A stretch of 64,000 bases of DNA from Bacteroidetes bacterium UBA2664 (GCA_002359315.1 DEMS01000023.1:62001-126000); one strand, 5' to 3'. Positions 26,749 to 37,318 are shown, counted from the first letter of the stretch. The notes: a model not told the origin generated them from the sequence alone. Numbers and translations are program-made.

Positions 26749-27579
26749 ATGACAGATTTCAAAGTAAGAGACCGCAGCCTTGATATAAGTCAGCCTATCG
26801 TCATGGGTATATTGAATGCCACTCCCGACTCATTCTCCGACGGTGGAAAATATCTCAATGAAGAGAGAGCGATGGATCAGATCAGAAGGATGATTCAAGA
26901 AGGAGCCAAAATTATTGACATTGGAGGGGAGTCGACCCGTCCCGGGTCAGAACCGGTTACCGAAGAAGAGGAAATGGAACGGGTGATTCCGATCATAAAA
27001 GAGGCTATAAAAGAGTTTCCGAAGACCATTTTTTCTATTGATACAACCAAATACGGGGTAGCAAAAGAGTCACTGAAAGCAGGTGTTCACATTATCAATG
27101 ATGTAAGTGGTTTAAAAAAAGAGCCGCAATTCGCCCAACTTTGTGCGGAATACCAAGCCGGATATGTTTTAATGCATTCTCAGGGCGATCCGAAAACAAT
27201 GCAGAAGAATCCGGTTTATAGTGATGTAATTGGGGAGATAAACCATTTTTTTTCAGAAGGTATTAAACGTTTAAAGAGCTCAGGGGTGAAATCTATAATG
27301 ATCGATCCGGGGATCGGTTTTGGTAAAACCTTAGAGCATAACATCAAAATTATACAGAATCTGAAACAGTTTGATAGAGCCGGGATCCCGCTTCTTGTTG
27401 GAGTATCCAGAAAATCGATGATTGGCCAGCTATTGGATGGCCGTGCATCAGAAGGCCGGTTAGCCGGAACAATTGCCCTGCACTATCACACTCTTTTGAT
27501 GGGAGCAAAAATATTGAGAGTGCATGATGTTAGGGAGGCGCTGGATTCAATTAAAATTTTCCAAAATTTGAGTGTGTAA
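26749..27579 (+). CDS. folP: Dihydropteroate synthase
   Basis: This 276-residue TIM-barrel enzyme condenses hydroxymethyl-dihydropterin pyrophosphate with p-aminobenzoate in folate synthesis and is the sulfonamide target. The family signatures are IVMGILNATPDSFSDGG, IDIGGESTRPGSEPV, SIDTTKYGVAKESL, IMIDPGIGFGKT and GVSRKSMIG. It is followed by cdaA on the same strand (80-base gap), a common neighbourhood in Bacteroidota-like genomes. Confidence 0.97.
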   Translation: MTDFKVRDRSLDISQPIVMGILNATPDSFSDGGKYLNEERAMDQIRRMIQEGAKIIDIGGESTRPGSEPVTEEEEMERVIPIIKEAIKEFPKTIFSIDTTKYGVAKESLKAGVHIINDVSGLKKEPQFAQLCAEYQAGYVLMHSQGDPKTMQKNPVYSDVIGEINHFFSEGIKRLKSSGVKSIMIDPGIGFGKTLEHNIKIIQNLKQFDRAGIPLLVGVSRKSMIGQLLDGRASEGRLAGTIALHYHTLLMGAKILRVHDVREALDSIKIFQNLSV

Positions 27580-27659
27580 CCATATAAACGTTAAGTTTTC
27601 TTATTTTAACTCCACATTGATCACGAACGACCTCATTCCAACCCTATAAACAGAAATCG

Positions 27660-28469
27660 ATGCCTATTGGATTTTTAGAATTCGGCCTTAAAGATCTCCT
27701 TGAGGTGATGGTTATTGCGTTGGTGCTGTTCTATCTCTACAAATGGATCCGGGGCACTTTTGCAATACAGGCTGCGCTCGGATTACTCTTTATCATCTTG
27801 ATTAATGCAGCAGTTAGTTTGTTGGGATTTACAACGCTAAACTTTATGCTGAGAAGTGTATTGGATGTGGGTGTTTTGGCTGTATTTATCATATTTCAAC
27901 CTGAAATTCGCAAATTACTTTACAATTTAGGCCAGAATACCTCATTCGACAGATTTATCGGGCGAACCGGCTCAGACAGTATGATCGATGAAGTGATCAA
28001 TGCAGTTCGTAATATGGCACAAACCAAAACAGGTGCACTGATCGTCTTTTCCCGTACATCATCTCTTCAGGATCTTGTGGATGTCGGAGTGAAATTAGAT
28101 GCGCGTGTAAATGCAGAGTTAATACAAACTATTTTTCAGCGAGATACCCCACTTCACGATGGTGCCGTAATCATCAGAAATAATCGAATTGTGGCTGCCA
28201 GTTGTTATCTGCCGATTTCACAGAATCCAAATATATCCACCGTTTTTGGTACCCGACACCGCGCAGCCGTTGGAGTAAGTGAGGCCAATAATGTTTTTGT
28301 AGTCATTGTTTCAGAAGAGACCGGCCGTATCTCAATAGCGAAAAATGGGGCCCTATCGAGCGGTTTATCCATTCAAAAACTACGTTCTGAAATGGAGAAA
28401 AATCTGGGTGAGGGTAAAACTGAAGAAGTCGGTTTTAGTGCGGAAAAACCCGATCTGGATATGAATTAG
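27660..28469 (+). CDS. cdaA: Diadenylate cyclase CdaA (c-di-AMP synthase)
   Basis: A 269-residue protein with three N-terminal membrane helices (about 10-30, 37-55 and 62-80) and a DAC domain. The catalytic motifs DGA (167-169) and RHR (199-201) are intact. It makes cyclic di-AMP from two ATP at the inner membrane; the messenger usually controls potassium and osmotic balance and cell-wall state. mscL and mscS are about 12 kb away, not adjacent. No CdaR or GlmM gene is next to it, unlike in Firmicutes. Confidence 0.96.
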   Translation: MPIGFLEFGLKDLLEVMVIALVLFYLYKWIRGTFAIQAALGLLFIILINAAVSLLGFTTLNFMLRSVLDVGVLAVFIIFQPEIRKLLYNLGQNTSFDRFIGRTGSDSMIDEVINAVRNMAQTKTGALIVFSRTSSLQDLVDVGVKLDARVNAELIQTIFQRDTPLHDGAVIIRNNRIVAASCYLPISQNPNISTVFGTRHRAAVGVSEANNVFVVIVSEETGRISIAKNGALSSGLSIQKLRSEMEKNLGEGKTEEVGFSAEKPDLDMN

Positions 28470-28513
28470 TCAACGGATGTACAATGAATATCCGTTTTTG
28501 GAAAGTGGACCAA

Positions 28514-28996
28514 CTAGTTCTGTTCGCTTTGTGATTGCACGGGCACGGGTACTGAAATGTCGCCGGCCAAAGCAAATTTCAGAACTAAGTGAACTTCATC
28601 GCCCACATTTAATGGTTGGTTCAATTGCATGAGCATAATATGAAAGCCGCCCGGTTGCATTGACACAACTCCCCTGCCCGGGAAAACCGGGTTTTCTGCT
28701 TCTCGCATCCCCATCATATCATCTGCAAGTTCATATGTTTCATGGAGTTCAACTAATCCGGCAATGGATGATGATAGACTGATCAACGTATCCGGCTCAG
28801 CTGAACCATTCAGAACATTCATGTAAATGGCAGAAACGCCATTAATACGTCCGGGCCTGGCCCAGGCATCTGTTATTTCAATCCCACTATCCGGTAATTC
28901 AAACTGAGATGATTGCAACTCAGTATTTTCGCTATTGCATGAACTAGTGAGTATAAAAAACGTGATGCTTAAAAGCAGCGGGGGAACAGGTTTCAT
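28514..28996 (-). CDS. PCu(A)C-type copper chaperone lipoprotein
   Basis: This 160-residue lipoprotein (C20 in TSSC) matches the DUF461/PCu(A)C family. The copper-binding residues are present: H85 in VELHETYE, Met residues 94, 95 and 97 in DDMMGMRE, and H119/M121 in GGFHIML. The WARPG segment is also typical. It delivers copper(I) to the CuA site of cytochrome oxidase in the periplasm. It overlaps the SCO gene by 4 bases, so the two are made together. Confidence 0.92.
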   Translation of the reverse strand: MKPVPPLLLSITFFILTSSCNSENTELQSSQFELPDSGIEITDAWARPGRINGVSAIYMNVLNGSAEPDTLISLSSSIAGLVELHETYELADDMMGMREAENPVFPGRGVVSMQPGGFHIMLMQLNQPLNVGDEVHLVLKFALAGDISVPVPVQSQSEQN

Positions 28997-29574
28997 AATT
29001 TTTCCAAATCTTCAATGATAATATTAGGTGGGGTCATACTGCCTCCATAATCAAAAATGAGTCTCGACCGGCTATCAATCAGAAGAATCTTATCCGAGTG
29101 ATTTAGAAAATACATCCTTTCCCCATCCTCAATTTCTCTGGAGTAAGATTCTTGTGTTCGAACTCCAACCCGAGTCATAAGCTGATCAATTACATCCGGG
29201 TCTCCGGTTAAAAATTGAAAGGGATCTTTGTCCATATCAAAGGCATTGGCATAATTTTTTAAGACTTCAGAGGTATCTCTATCAGGATCAAAAGTAACCA
29301 GGACAAATTGGGTTTCTCCCGGATTCTCCATCTCATTATAAACCTTAGAAACATTTGCAGTGATAAAAGAACAGATATCCGGACAGTTTGTATAGATAAA
29401 CCCCATTACAACAGGTGCCCCCTCATAATCATCCGGGAAAATGACGGATTCTCCATTTTGATCCATTAAATGATATTGCACATCACTGTAATCATCCAGC
29501 GCAGGGGATGAGCATGAGATAGCGAATCCAATTGTAAAAATAACAAGGATTAAGTTTCGAATATATAATCTCAT
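28993..29574 (-). CDS. SCO1/SenC-family copper/redox lipoprotein
   Basis: A 193-residue thioredoxin-fold lipoprotein (C21 in AISC). It shows the metal/redox motif CPDIC (C64, C68), the distal copper ligand H159 in FLNHSDKI, and FDPDRD. SCO proteins reduce or load the CuA centre of cytochrome c oxidase. It is the first gene of a two-gene operon with the PCu(A)C chaperone. No oxidase gene is in this window. Confidence 0.94.
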   Translation of the reverse strand: MRLYIRNLILVIFTIGFAISCSSPALDDYSDVQYHLMDQNGESVIFPDDYEGAPVVMGFIYTNCPDICSFITANVSKVYNEMENPGETQFVLVTFDPDRDTSEVLKNYANAFDMDKDPFQFLTGDPDVIDQLMTRVGVRTQESYSREIEDGERMYFLNHSDKILLIDSRSRLIFDYGGSMTPPNIIIEDLEKL

Positions 29575-29681
29575 ATTAAAAACCGGGTGTTAGAGTGTTA
29601 AAGTACAAAAGTTTTAGAGTGTAAGCTTGGTGTCAGGCGTAACTTTCTGGAATTCGGGATGACAATGGGTCAGCGTATTAT

Positions 29682-29762
29682 TAACCGATAACCGATAACC
29701 GATAACCGATAGCTGATAGCTGATAGCTGATAGCTGATAGCTGATAGCTGATAGCTGATAGC
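29682..29762. repeat. Heptamer tandem repeat: 4 x TAACCGA then 7 x TAGCTGA plus a partial copy
   Basis: Read directly: TAACCGA begins at 29682, 29689, 29696 and 29703; TAGCTGA begins at 29710 and recurs every 7 bases to 29758, followed by TAGC. The two units differ at two positions, and all copies within a type are identical. It lies in a 421-base gene-free gap (29575-29995) between the SCO gene and tamA. The rest of the gap is AT-rich and probably holds the tamA promoter; I see no gene there. Confidence 0.95.
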
Positions 29763-29995
29763 AAAGCTAATTTAAAATATATCACAAACATATGAATATT
29801 AAATGAACAGAACAGCTCACTCACTCTTGATTTAATACGTTTTAATGTTACAACAGGTAGTGATTTACAGCTGCCGGTAGGCTGAAATTTTAAACCGTTT
29901 AGAATATATTTATCTTGTTTCTGTTTACCCTGTATAATAGTGTAATTTAATCAGTGAGTGAGTTGTTGAATATTTGATATCATAAGAGTGAACCA

Positions 29996-31894
29996 GTGAG
30001 AAGAGCCATTCTTTTTTTACCTTTGCTATTTATCGGTGTTACGGATGCAATCGCATTTCAGGAGAATGAGACCGAATCGGTTGTTTGGGACATTTCATTT
30101 GATGGAAATGAAGCCTATCGAAGTATGGTTTTAAGAGAGGTGATTTCTACAACATCCCCAAACTTATATCAAAAAATACTTCGGAAATATGGGGCACATC
30201 TGCTCAATGAAACTGAATTACGCAGAGATGTAATACGAATTGAGAGATACTATCAGCGAAGAGGTTTTCCGGACGTAACTGTCAGATATGAAATAGAAGA
30301 TAGAAAAAAAGAGCGCCGGAAAAATGTGATTTTTTATATTCGGGAAGGGCAGCCACTCCAAATCGTTTCATCAAATATTGTATTCAATGCAGACGAAATG
30401 GTTATTGATGAAATTGAGAGTTCCCGTGAATTTGAACGAGCAATTCAGAGACACGAATTTCGTGAAGGGGAACGCTATCAGTTGATTCGGCAGCCGGATG
30501 TTGAAGGAAGATTTCTCCAGATTCTTGAAAATGAAGGGTATGCCTGGCCTGAAGTGGATATTACTGCGGAAGTGGATAGCCTTACGAATCATGTCGAGGT
30601 TGAGATCCAAATCACACCCAATTCGAAAACATATTTTACCGAATTTTTGATTGAAGGTGACCTAAGCGTTCCGGATCGTGTGCTGCTGCGCCATACCGAT
30701 ATTAAAGAGGGAACTCAATACAGCGGAAGGATTATGCAGAATGCACAGCGTTCTATTTTTAATCATCATCTCTTTCGATTTGCTACCATAACTCTTCCGG
30801 AGCAGCCAAAAGATTCAACACTGACAGCACTGATCAGAATCAGGGAATATCTTCCAAGAACGGTTGAGGCTTCAATTGGTGTCGGGAGGGAGGAATATGT
30901 CAGAGGACAGGTAGCCTGGCGCCATCGAAATATCAATGGAACCGGACACAGATTTGGAGCCAATGTACGTGCTTCTTTCATAGAACAGCGTGCGAGTACA
31001 GATTACCTGATTCCCTATACGTTTAATGCCCGAAGCAGTAACGTGACATCTCTGTTTGGAGTTCATCGGCTGGAACCAACATTCGAACTGTTACAGGCCG
31101 GTTTAAATAGTAGTTTAATTTATCAGATATCCAGAAACCGGACGGCATCAGTCTCCTATGAATACACTTTTAATGAGGAACTTTCCAGAGATGAGGGTAC
31201 GAGATTACCGGAATTTGCAGTCAGCTATAATATATCTTCATTTAATCTTTCTGGATATTATAGTGATGGTGTATCAAGAGAACCACGGGGATGGGTCATT
31301 CAACCATCCGCAGAGTTTTCAAGTACGTTTAATGAAGCAGATTTTAGATTTCAAAAACTTAACCTGGATGTAAGGAGATATACGCCGGTTACGAGAACCA
31401 CGACCATAGCCGCCAGAGTTACTTCAGGGGTAACATTCTATACGCAAAGTGAAGAATTGCCTTTTAATATTCGATATTTTACAGGTGGTACCAACTCCGT
31501 CAGAGGATGGAATAGAAGAGAATTGGGCCCCAGTATCCCTTCTTTTGACGAAGAAGGAAATTTTCAAAACTATGTTCCCATAGGTGGAAGATCCACTTTT
31601 TCATTCAATGTAGAGATCAGACAGCAACTCACTTCTTTTATTCCAAATTTTGGAATGGCACTCTTTCTGGATGGCGGACAAGTTTGGGAAAATATTGAGT
31701 CTATGGACGATAGACCGTTACAATTTGGAGTTGGTGGCGGTGTCAGATACCAATCACCAATCGGTCCTGTTCGAGTGGATATCGGTTACAAAATTAATCC
31801 AACCGACGAAGATCTGAATATTTATAATGGTCAGGATTTTGGGTCAGCAATGAGTCGATTCGGTATTCATTTTAGTATTGGACAAGCATTTTAA
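29996..31894 (+). CDS. tamA: BamA/TamA-family outer-membrane assembly protein (TamA-like)
   Basis: This 632-residue Omp85 protein has a signal peptide ending around AIAFQ, three POTRA-like domains (about 30-285, with VWDISFDGNEAYRSMVL and YFTEFLIEGDLSVPD as domain starts) and a 16-strand barrel (about 290-632). The conserved VRGW motif lies in TNSVRGWNRRELGP. The start codon is GTG 29996, since no better codon precedes the signal peptide. It overlaps nothing but sits 6 bases before tamB, so the two form the TAM complex that inserts outer-membrane proteins or moves lipids. Confidence 0.9.
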   Translation: MRRAILFLPLLFIGVTDAIAFQENETESVVWDISFDGNEAYRSMVLREVISTTSPNLYQKILRKYGAHLLNETELRRDVIRIERYYQRRGFPDVTVRYEIEDRKKERRKNVIFYIREGQPLQIVSSNIVFNADEMVIDEIESSREFERAIQRHEFREGERYQLIRQPDVEGRFLQILENEGYAWPEVDITAEVDSLTNHVEVEIQITPNSKTYFTEFLIEGDLSVPDRVLLRHTDIKEGTQYSGRIMQNAQRSIFNHHLFRFATITLPEQPKDSTLTALIRIREYLPRTVEASIGVGREEYVRGQVAWRHRNINGTGHRFGANVRASFIEQRASTDYLIPYTFNARSSNVTSLFGVHRLEPTFELLQAGLNSSLIYQISRNRTASVSYEYTFNEELSRDEGTRLPEFAVSYNISSFNLSGYYSDGVSREPRGWVIQPSAEFSSTFNEADFRFQKLNLDVRRYTPVTRTTTIAARVTSGVTFYTQSEELPFNIRYFTGGTNSVRGWNRRELGPSIPSFDEEGNFQNYVPIGGRSTFSFNVEIRQQLTSFIPNFGMALFLDGGQVWENIESMDDRPLQFGVGGGVRYQSPIGPVRVDIGYKINPTDEDLNIYNGQDFGSAMSRFGIHFSIGQAF

Positions 31895-31900
31895 AATCGA

Positions 31901-34900
31901 ATGGAAAAAGGAAAAAAAACAACCTGGCAAAAATGGAAGATCCCGGCTATCATCGCCGGAATCATTCTGGTGCTGCTTTTTGCGGTTCGATTAACCGTTC
32001 AAAGTGATTGGTTCTTCAATAAGGCCCGTACTCTGATTATTTCACAAGCAGAACAGAATATAAACGGTACCCTTGATATGGAGTCGATGCGAGGGGATCT
32101 TTTTAGCGGATTTGTGATACAGGGATTGAGTATCAAAGACGAGGAGAGTACCCTATTGGAGGTAGATTCAGTTGTTGTTCAATATCGGTTCTGGAGTGCA
32201 TTGAAGTCTCCACATGAGATTGACAAGATCGAATTAAAAGGCGCGCATCTAACGGTACGTGAAGAGGCCGATTCTACGTGGAATATCATGAATTTGATCA
32301 ATGTAGATCGTGATGATGACACGAGTCTCTACTGGAAGGTAAATGACCTGCTTATATCAGACTTCTCGACAGATATCCAATCGGAAAACTATCTGCCGGA
32401 AGGATTTTTAAGAATTGAAAATTTTGGTACGAACGTATCAGCCGGATTTGTTGAAGAGGGTTTCTTTGGCACAATCCGTCAGCTAGAGTTTCAGCTTTAT
32501 GATGGGAAATTGCCGGAGGGTATCGGAATAGAACTAACCGCAAGTGCAGGGGATGGAATAATAACCCTGGAGTCACTTTTGCTTGATTCCGGACGAAGTT
32601 TACTGTCGGCTTCAGCAGAATTGGGTGATGAGGATGAACTGGATGCAGACCTGGAAGCTGCCACCCTTTCATGGAGAGATATTCTACTCTATGCAGAAGA
32701 GGTCCCCTTACAACAGGATCTCTCTATTGAGATCGGTGCTTCCGGTAACTTAGACAATTTAAACCTGTCTCTGAACGCAAATTCAACCGGATTAGGGTTG
32801 ATGCAAATGGCTGTTGGAGTCAACTTCGAAGAGGTTTTTTCGATCCATACTTTTGATTTAGAACTGAATGATCTGAATTTGTCACTACTCACAGGGATAG
32901 AGAATTCGCCAACAATCGAGCACTTTTCAGCAATTGGATCGGGACAAATGATTCCGAGTCGGCATGAAGAAGCTACCTGGACCGGTGATTTGACAATTGA
33001 GGGGGCTGAGTATGATTCTTATCAATTTGATCAGTTGAGCATTGATTATTCTTTGAGCAATGGGGAATTACATACAGAGGGCTTCATTGATTATCGGGAT
33101 CAAAGAATTGATTATTTATTCACAGCAACAGAATTATTTGGTCAGCTTCCGAATTGGGCCGGTGAACTATCATCCAGCAATCTGGACGCTGGCATATGGC
33201 TGGGCGATAATCTATATAGCAGTGATCTTAACCTTCGTGTAGATGCGAAAGGGTCAGGATTTAAAAGGGATCAGATAAATAGCAGTGCTGAGGTTGCAAT
33301 CAATGGGGATCGAACTGGGGATCAACTCTTTTCAGCAATTGATTTTAACGGTGAACTAAATTCAGATCGAATAACCGGACTTTTGAGAATAAATCTGGAC
33401 AGAAGTGAGTTCGTGGCAAATGTTGATGTTACTTCGTGGATTGAAAATCCTGAGTATCGTTTTTCAATGGAAATCAATGAATTTAATGCCGCCGAAATAA
33501 ATGGGTATGAACTATTCCCAACCTATATCAATGGCCTGATTGATGGGGAGGGCTCCGGAATAGAACCGAATAATATTCAATTGACTGCAACGGCGGCCCT
33601 GGATTCCAGTATCGTAAATGGGGAGGCCATCGAAATATTATATGCAGATTTCAGAGTCAGTAATCAATTCCTGTATGTTGATAATGCCCTGCTGGAAAGC
33701 CCAATGTTAGACGCCTCATTCTCTATGCAACAACATCTGACTGAAACCTTGAATCGTAATAACAGATTACAATTTGAAGCATTTCTAAAAGATCTGATCC
33801 CGTTAGGCCCTCTATTTGGAGTTGAAAGATTGGAGTCGGAAGGCAGGCTGTCGGGGCAACTCAACAGGAATGATGAAGGTATTCTTGAATTCACAAGTGA
33901 ATTGGATTTAGAAAGAATGGTTGTGGATACACTTTTCAGCTCGGAGGAGATAACAGGACGTGTGAATGCCTTGATAAAAGATCAATCAGAGATCGATTTA
34001 GTTTTGGATCTGAAAGCACCCATGATCTACTCAACCGGAGTGCAGGATCTTCAAATATCGGCTAAAGCAATCCTTGAAAATGAGTACACGACGGGTGAAT
34101 TGAGTTTTATTCTGTCAAATGAAAATCAAAGCTCATATAGCCACAGTGGTGAATTTTCATTCAAACCTGAGGACTACACTCTATTAACAAATGAAGTCAT
34201 TTTTGATTCAGGAATTCGAACCCTGACGCTGGACAGGCCCTTTGAATTAACATTTAAAGAAAACGTTCTGCGTTCAGATACTCTCACTATCTCAACTTCA
34301 ACTGACGATTCGTGGCTAAGCCTCTGGATACCTCATTTAGACTCTCTACAACAAGATTTCGGGATAGAAGCAAACTACCTGAATCTGGGAAATTTGCAGC
34401 AAACATTTATTGAAGAGACCTTTTTAGGAGGATATTTATCAGGATCTATGGATTTTAAGAATAATTATGAGGGCCTTTCAATTAGGACCAGCGGGCGGTT
34501 ATCTGAATTCAGTTTTGAAGAGGGAAAAATGGACTCGCTACAATTTGATATGGAAATTGAGGATGAGTGGCTGAACGCCTATCTCAATGGCTGGCATCAG
34601 GATAGTAAAATTGCAGATGCTTCACTCAGAATCCCATATTTACCTGGAGATCCGCGCACTTTTGATAATCAATTTTTTGAGAGAGCTGTAGAAGGACATT
34701 TTGAAGTATCGGAATCGGACTTGTCTTACTGGCTGACATTTTTACCTAACGGCGGGCCCGATGGAACTGATGGTAGGATATCATTGAATACAACCTTATC
34801 CGGTATTGCCGGATCCCCTGAGTTAATGGGGCAGTTATCTATTGAGAACGGACTTTTTTCAGGGATTCCAGTTGATCAGGTAACGGTAGACCTATCTTAT

Positions 34901-36346
34901 ATTCATGATGAATCAACCGCTGATATTTCCGGATTAATTGTCAAGGATCAACAGGATGTGCTGGAATTTGATACCCAATTGCCATTTCTGGTAGATCTAA
35001 AAAGGGCTGAACTGATATTGCCATCGGATGATGATGATGTTTTTGCGAATCTTCAAACCAATGATTTTGATTTGGCGACCTTGAATAACTATCTGGATCA
35101 GGATCAAATCAGAAATATAAGGGGCCGGTTGAATGGAAATATGACAATATCCGGGAAATTGTCTGACTTGCGTACGGATGGTGAGATGAGATTGACCGGA
35201 GGCGCGATGAGGTATGTTCCAACGGCAATTAATATTACTGAAATCCGATCAACGGTTCAATTTGAACCTCAAAGAATGGTATTGCAAGAGTTTAACATGA
35301 GAAGCGGGCCGGGCACAATTCGGGCTTCGGGATCATTGAATCTGGAAAATCTAAACCCGGAAGCAATTAATGTTGAATTGAGAGCAAATCAATTCCGTGT
35401 GGCCAACACTCAGGATACCAACGCCATGATTAACGGGCAAGCCAGAGTTTCCGGTACAATAAAAGAGCCTTCACTCAATGGTTCCATAACATTTCTCAAC
35501 GGGTTTATCTTTTTAGAAAACTTTGGCGAGCGATCTGTAGAATCCGTAACCCTTGAAGATGAAACAGAAAAGGATCCATTTGATATTTTTGAGTCATTGG
35601 AAATGGAAATGAGCATCAGCTTTGGAAGGCAATTCTTTCTCAGAAACCGGCAATATCTGGATATGGAGATTGAACTGGGTGGACAAGTGGATCTTTTAAA
35701 AGATAGAAATGCGGAAATGCAGATATTTGGCAGTCTTGAAGGACTGAATGGTTATGCAAGGCCCTTAGGGAAAAATTTTGATCTGGACAGTGCTGAAATC
35801 ACCTTTTTTGGACCGCCGGAAAACCCTCAATTAAATATCGTTACTAAGCATGAACCCCCTCAGGCTGTTGGAGTTACTATCTTTTATATAATCGAAGGAA
35901 CATTAGAAGAACCAGAATTCAGGTTTGATAGTCAGCCGGAGCTGGAACTGCAAGATATGGTCAGTTATACTCTTTTTGGGAAGCCATTTTACGAACTGGA
36001 ATCATGGGAACAGGTTGTTGCGGGTTCAGGCAGCAGCCCTACAGCGGCTGATTATGCTTTAGAAGTGTTATTAGACCGGGTTGAAATGCTGGCATCACAA
36101 CGGCTCGGAATTGACGTTGTTCAAATCGATAATACCAGAGCCGGATCCAGTAATACTACATCTATTAAAACAGGCTGGCATCTGAATCCGCGGACATTCT
36201 TTGCGATCCTGAATGAAGTTGGGGGTAGCCGTCCGAAGACACTCTTTTTATTGGAATATCTCCTCACTGAAAATCTGGAGTTGATTATATTACAAGGTGA
36301 TGATTTGAGAGAAGGGATCGATCTGAGGTGGAATCTTGATTATTGA
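31901..36346 (+). CDS. tamB: Translocation and assembly module protein TamB (DUF490/AsmA-like)
   Basis: A 1481-residue protein with one N-terminal membrane anchor (about 14-32) and a very long beta-rich periplasmic region of AsmA/TamB type repeats. It ends in the DUF490 domain with the C-terminal pattern FLLEYLLTENLELIILQGDD and a final WNLDY. TamB bridges inner and outer membranes and works with TamA; recent work ascribes phospholipid transport to this family. It begins 6 bases after tamA. Its last 7 bases overlap the end of the convergent LysR gene. Confidence 0.93.
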   Translation: MEKGKKTTWQKWKIPAIIAGIILVLLFAVRLTVQSDWFFNKARTLIISQAEQNINGTLDMESMRGDLFSGFVIQGLSIKDEESTLLEVDSVVVQYRFWSALKSPHEIDKIELKGAHLTVREEADSTWNIMNLINVDRDDDTSLYWKVNDLLISDFSTDIQSENYLPEGFLRIENFGTNVSAGFVEEGFFGTIRQLEFQLYDGKLPEGIGIELTASAGDGIITLESLLLDSGRSLLSASAELGDEDELDADLEAATLSWRDILLYAEEVPLQQDLSIEIGASGNLDNLNLSLNANSTGLGLMQMAVGVNFEEVFSIHTFDLELNDLNLSLLTGIENSPTIEHFSAIGSGQMIPSRHEEATWTGDLTIEGAEYDSYQFDQLSIDYSLSNGELHTEGFIDYRDQRIDYLFTATELFGQLPNWAGELSSSNLDAGIWLGDNLYSSDLNLRVDAKGSGFKRDQINSSAEVAINGDRTGDQLFSAIDFNGELNSDRITGLLRINLDRSEFVANVDVTSWIENPEYRFSMEINEFNAAEINGYELFPTYINGLIDGEGSGIEPNNIQLTATAALDSSIVNGEAIEILYADFRVSNQFLYVDNALLESPMLDASFSMQQHLTETLNRNNRLQFEAFLKDLIPLGPLFGVERLESEGRLSGQLNRNDEGILEFTSELDLERMVVDTLFSSEEITGRVNALIKDQSEIDLVLDLKAPMIYSTGVQDLQISAKAILENEYTTGELSFILSNENQSSYSHSGEFSFKPEDYTLLTNEVIFDSGIRTLTLDRPFELTFKENVLRSDTLTISTSTDDSWLSLWIPHLDSLQQDFGIEANYLNLGNLQQTFIEETFLGGYLSGSMDFKNNYEGLSIRTSGRLSEFSFEEGKMDSLQFDMEIEDEWLNAYLNGWHQDSKIADASLRIPYLPGDPRTFDNQFFERAVEGHFEVSESDLSYWLTFLPNGGPDGTDGRISLNTTLSGIAGSPELMGQLSIENGLFSGIPVDQVTVDLSYIHDESTADISGLIVKDQQDVLEFDTQLPFLVDLKRAELILPSDDDDVFANLQTNDFDLATLNNYLDQDQIRNIRGRLNGNMTISGKLSDLRTDGEMRLTGGAMRYVPTAINITEIRSTVQFEPQRMVLQEFNMRSGPGTIRASGSLNLENLNPEAINVELRANQFRVANTQDTNAMINGQARVSGTIKEPSLNGSITFLNGFIFLENFGERSVESVTLEDETEKDPFDIFESLEMEMSISFGRQFFLRNRQYLDMEIELGGQVDLLKDRNAEMQIFGSLEGLNGYARPLGKNFDLDSAEITFFGPPENPQLNIVTKHEPPQAVGVTIFYIIEGTLEEPEFRFDSQPELELQDMVSYTLFGKPFYELESWEQVVAGSGSSPTAADYALEVLLDRVEMLASQRLGIDVVQIDNTRAGSSNTTSIKTGWHLNPRTFFAILNEVGGSRPKTLFLLEYLLTENLELIILQGDDLREGIDLRWNLDY

Positions 36347-37251
36347 AAATGCGAATTTTTGACGGTGTGGCGACCAACTTTAATAAACTGAAGAAAATTT
36401 CGAATAGTACTTGTAACGACTTTATCTTTTTTATGGAGTGTATGCCAATATGTTTGAATCGGCAACTTAATAGTATCAAAACATGCAATCAAACCCAATT
36501 TTAGTTCTGATGGCATACTGATTTTTGATATCAACGAGACACCGATATCCGCCATGATAGCCTGTTTTACAGCTTCATTTGTATAGAGCTCCATTGCAAT
36601 CTTTGGCTTAATACCGGAGTCATGAAGTATTTTTTCCATAATCATTCTCGTTCCCGATCCTTTTTCTCTGAAAATAAAAGCTTCGTCTTTTAAATCTTTG
36701 ATAGTAATGGGGGATTTCTTTAAAAGTGAATGTTCAGGATGACACGCAAAAACCAATGGATTTTCAAGGAACGGCTCGGAGATAATAGATTGATCCTGTG
36801 GAATCTGGGTTAAAATACCAATTTGATATTCATTCATATGCAAATGATGAAGAACTTCATCCCTATTAGTAATCTTGAGACTAATTTTGACCTGCGGGAA
36901 TTTTTTTTGGAATTTACCCAGATAGTAGGGCAAAAAATATTTGGCAGTAGAGGCAGCAGAAATTTTAAGAGATCCTCTTAGACCGCCTTTCATTTCAGAG
37001 ATAAACTGATCATATGAATCTGTAAGGTCAATTAACTTTTTGTGCATTTCTAAAAGTTCTTCTCCAGCTTCCGTAAGAGTAAGCTTATTGCTGATAAATT
37101 CGATGAGCGGAATATCTAACGATTCTTGCAGCTGTTTTAATTGTATAGACACTGCAGGCTGAGTCATATTGAGGGACTGTGCTGCTTTAGTAATATTTTT
37201 ATAGCGGGCTACTGCTGAGAATATATTGAGCTGATGGAGTGTATATCGCAT
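36340..37251 (-). CDS. LysR-family transcriptional regulator (CbbR/CmpR-like)
   Basis: This 303-residue protein has an N-terminal winged helix (LHQLNIFSAVARYKNITKAAQSLNMTQPAVSIQLKQL) and a LysR substrate domain (from about residue 90). The sequence style is that of the CbbR/CmpR group, whose members control carbon fixation or bicarbonate uptake. It is divergent from isocitrate dehydrogenase, and a SbtA bicarbonate transporter lies just beyond, so these are likely targets. The effector is unknown. The stop overlaps the tamB stop by 7 bases. Confidence 0.9.
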   Translation of the reverse strand: MRYTLHQLNIFSAVARYKNITKAAQSLNMTQPAVSIQLKQLQESLDIPLIEFISNKLTLTEAGEELLEMHKKLIDLTDSYDQFISEMKGGLRGSLKISAASTAKYFLPYYLGKFQKKFPQVKISLKITNRDEVLHHLHMNEYQIGILTQIPQDQSIISEPFLENPLVFACHPEHSLLKKSPITIKDLKDEAFIFREKGSGTRMIMEKILHDSGIKPKIAMELYTNEAVKQAIMADIGVSLISKISMPSELKLGLIACFDTIKLPIQTYWHTLHKKDKVVTSTIRNFLQFIKVGRHTVKNSHFQ

Positions 37252-37318
37252 AACTATTAATAAAATTTATGCTAATTATATTAACAATTAATTTTTATTT
37301 ATGGTAAACAAAGATTTA

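Noticed and set aside
29682..29762. Possible CRISPR array
   Set aside because: The units are contiguous heptamers without spacers, and no cas gene is present.
36340..36346. Overlap of the tamB and LysR stops as a regulatory feature
   Set aside because: Seven-base convergent overlaps are common in compact genomes; nothing else supports a function.
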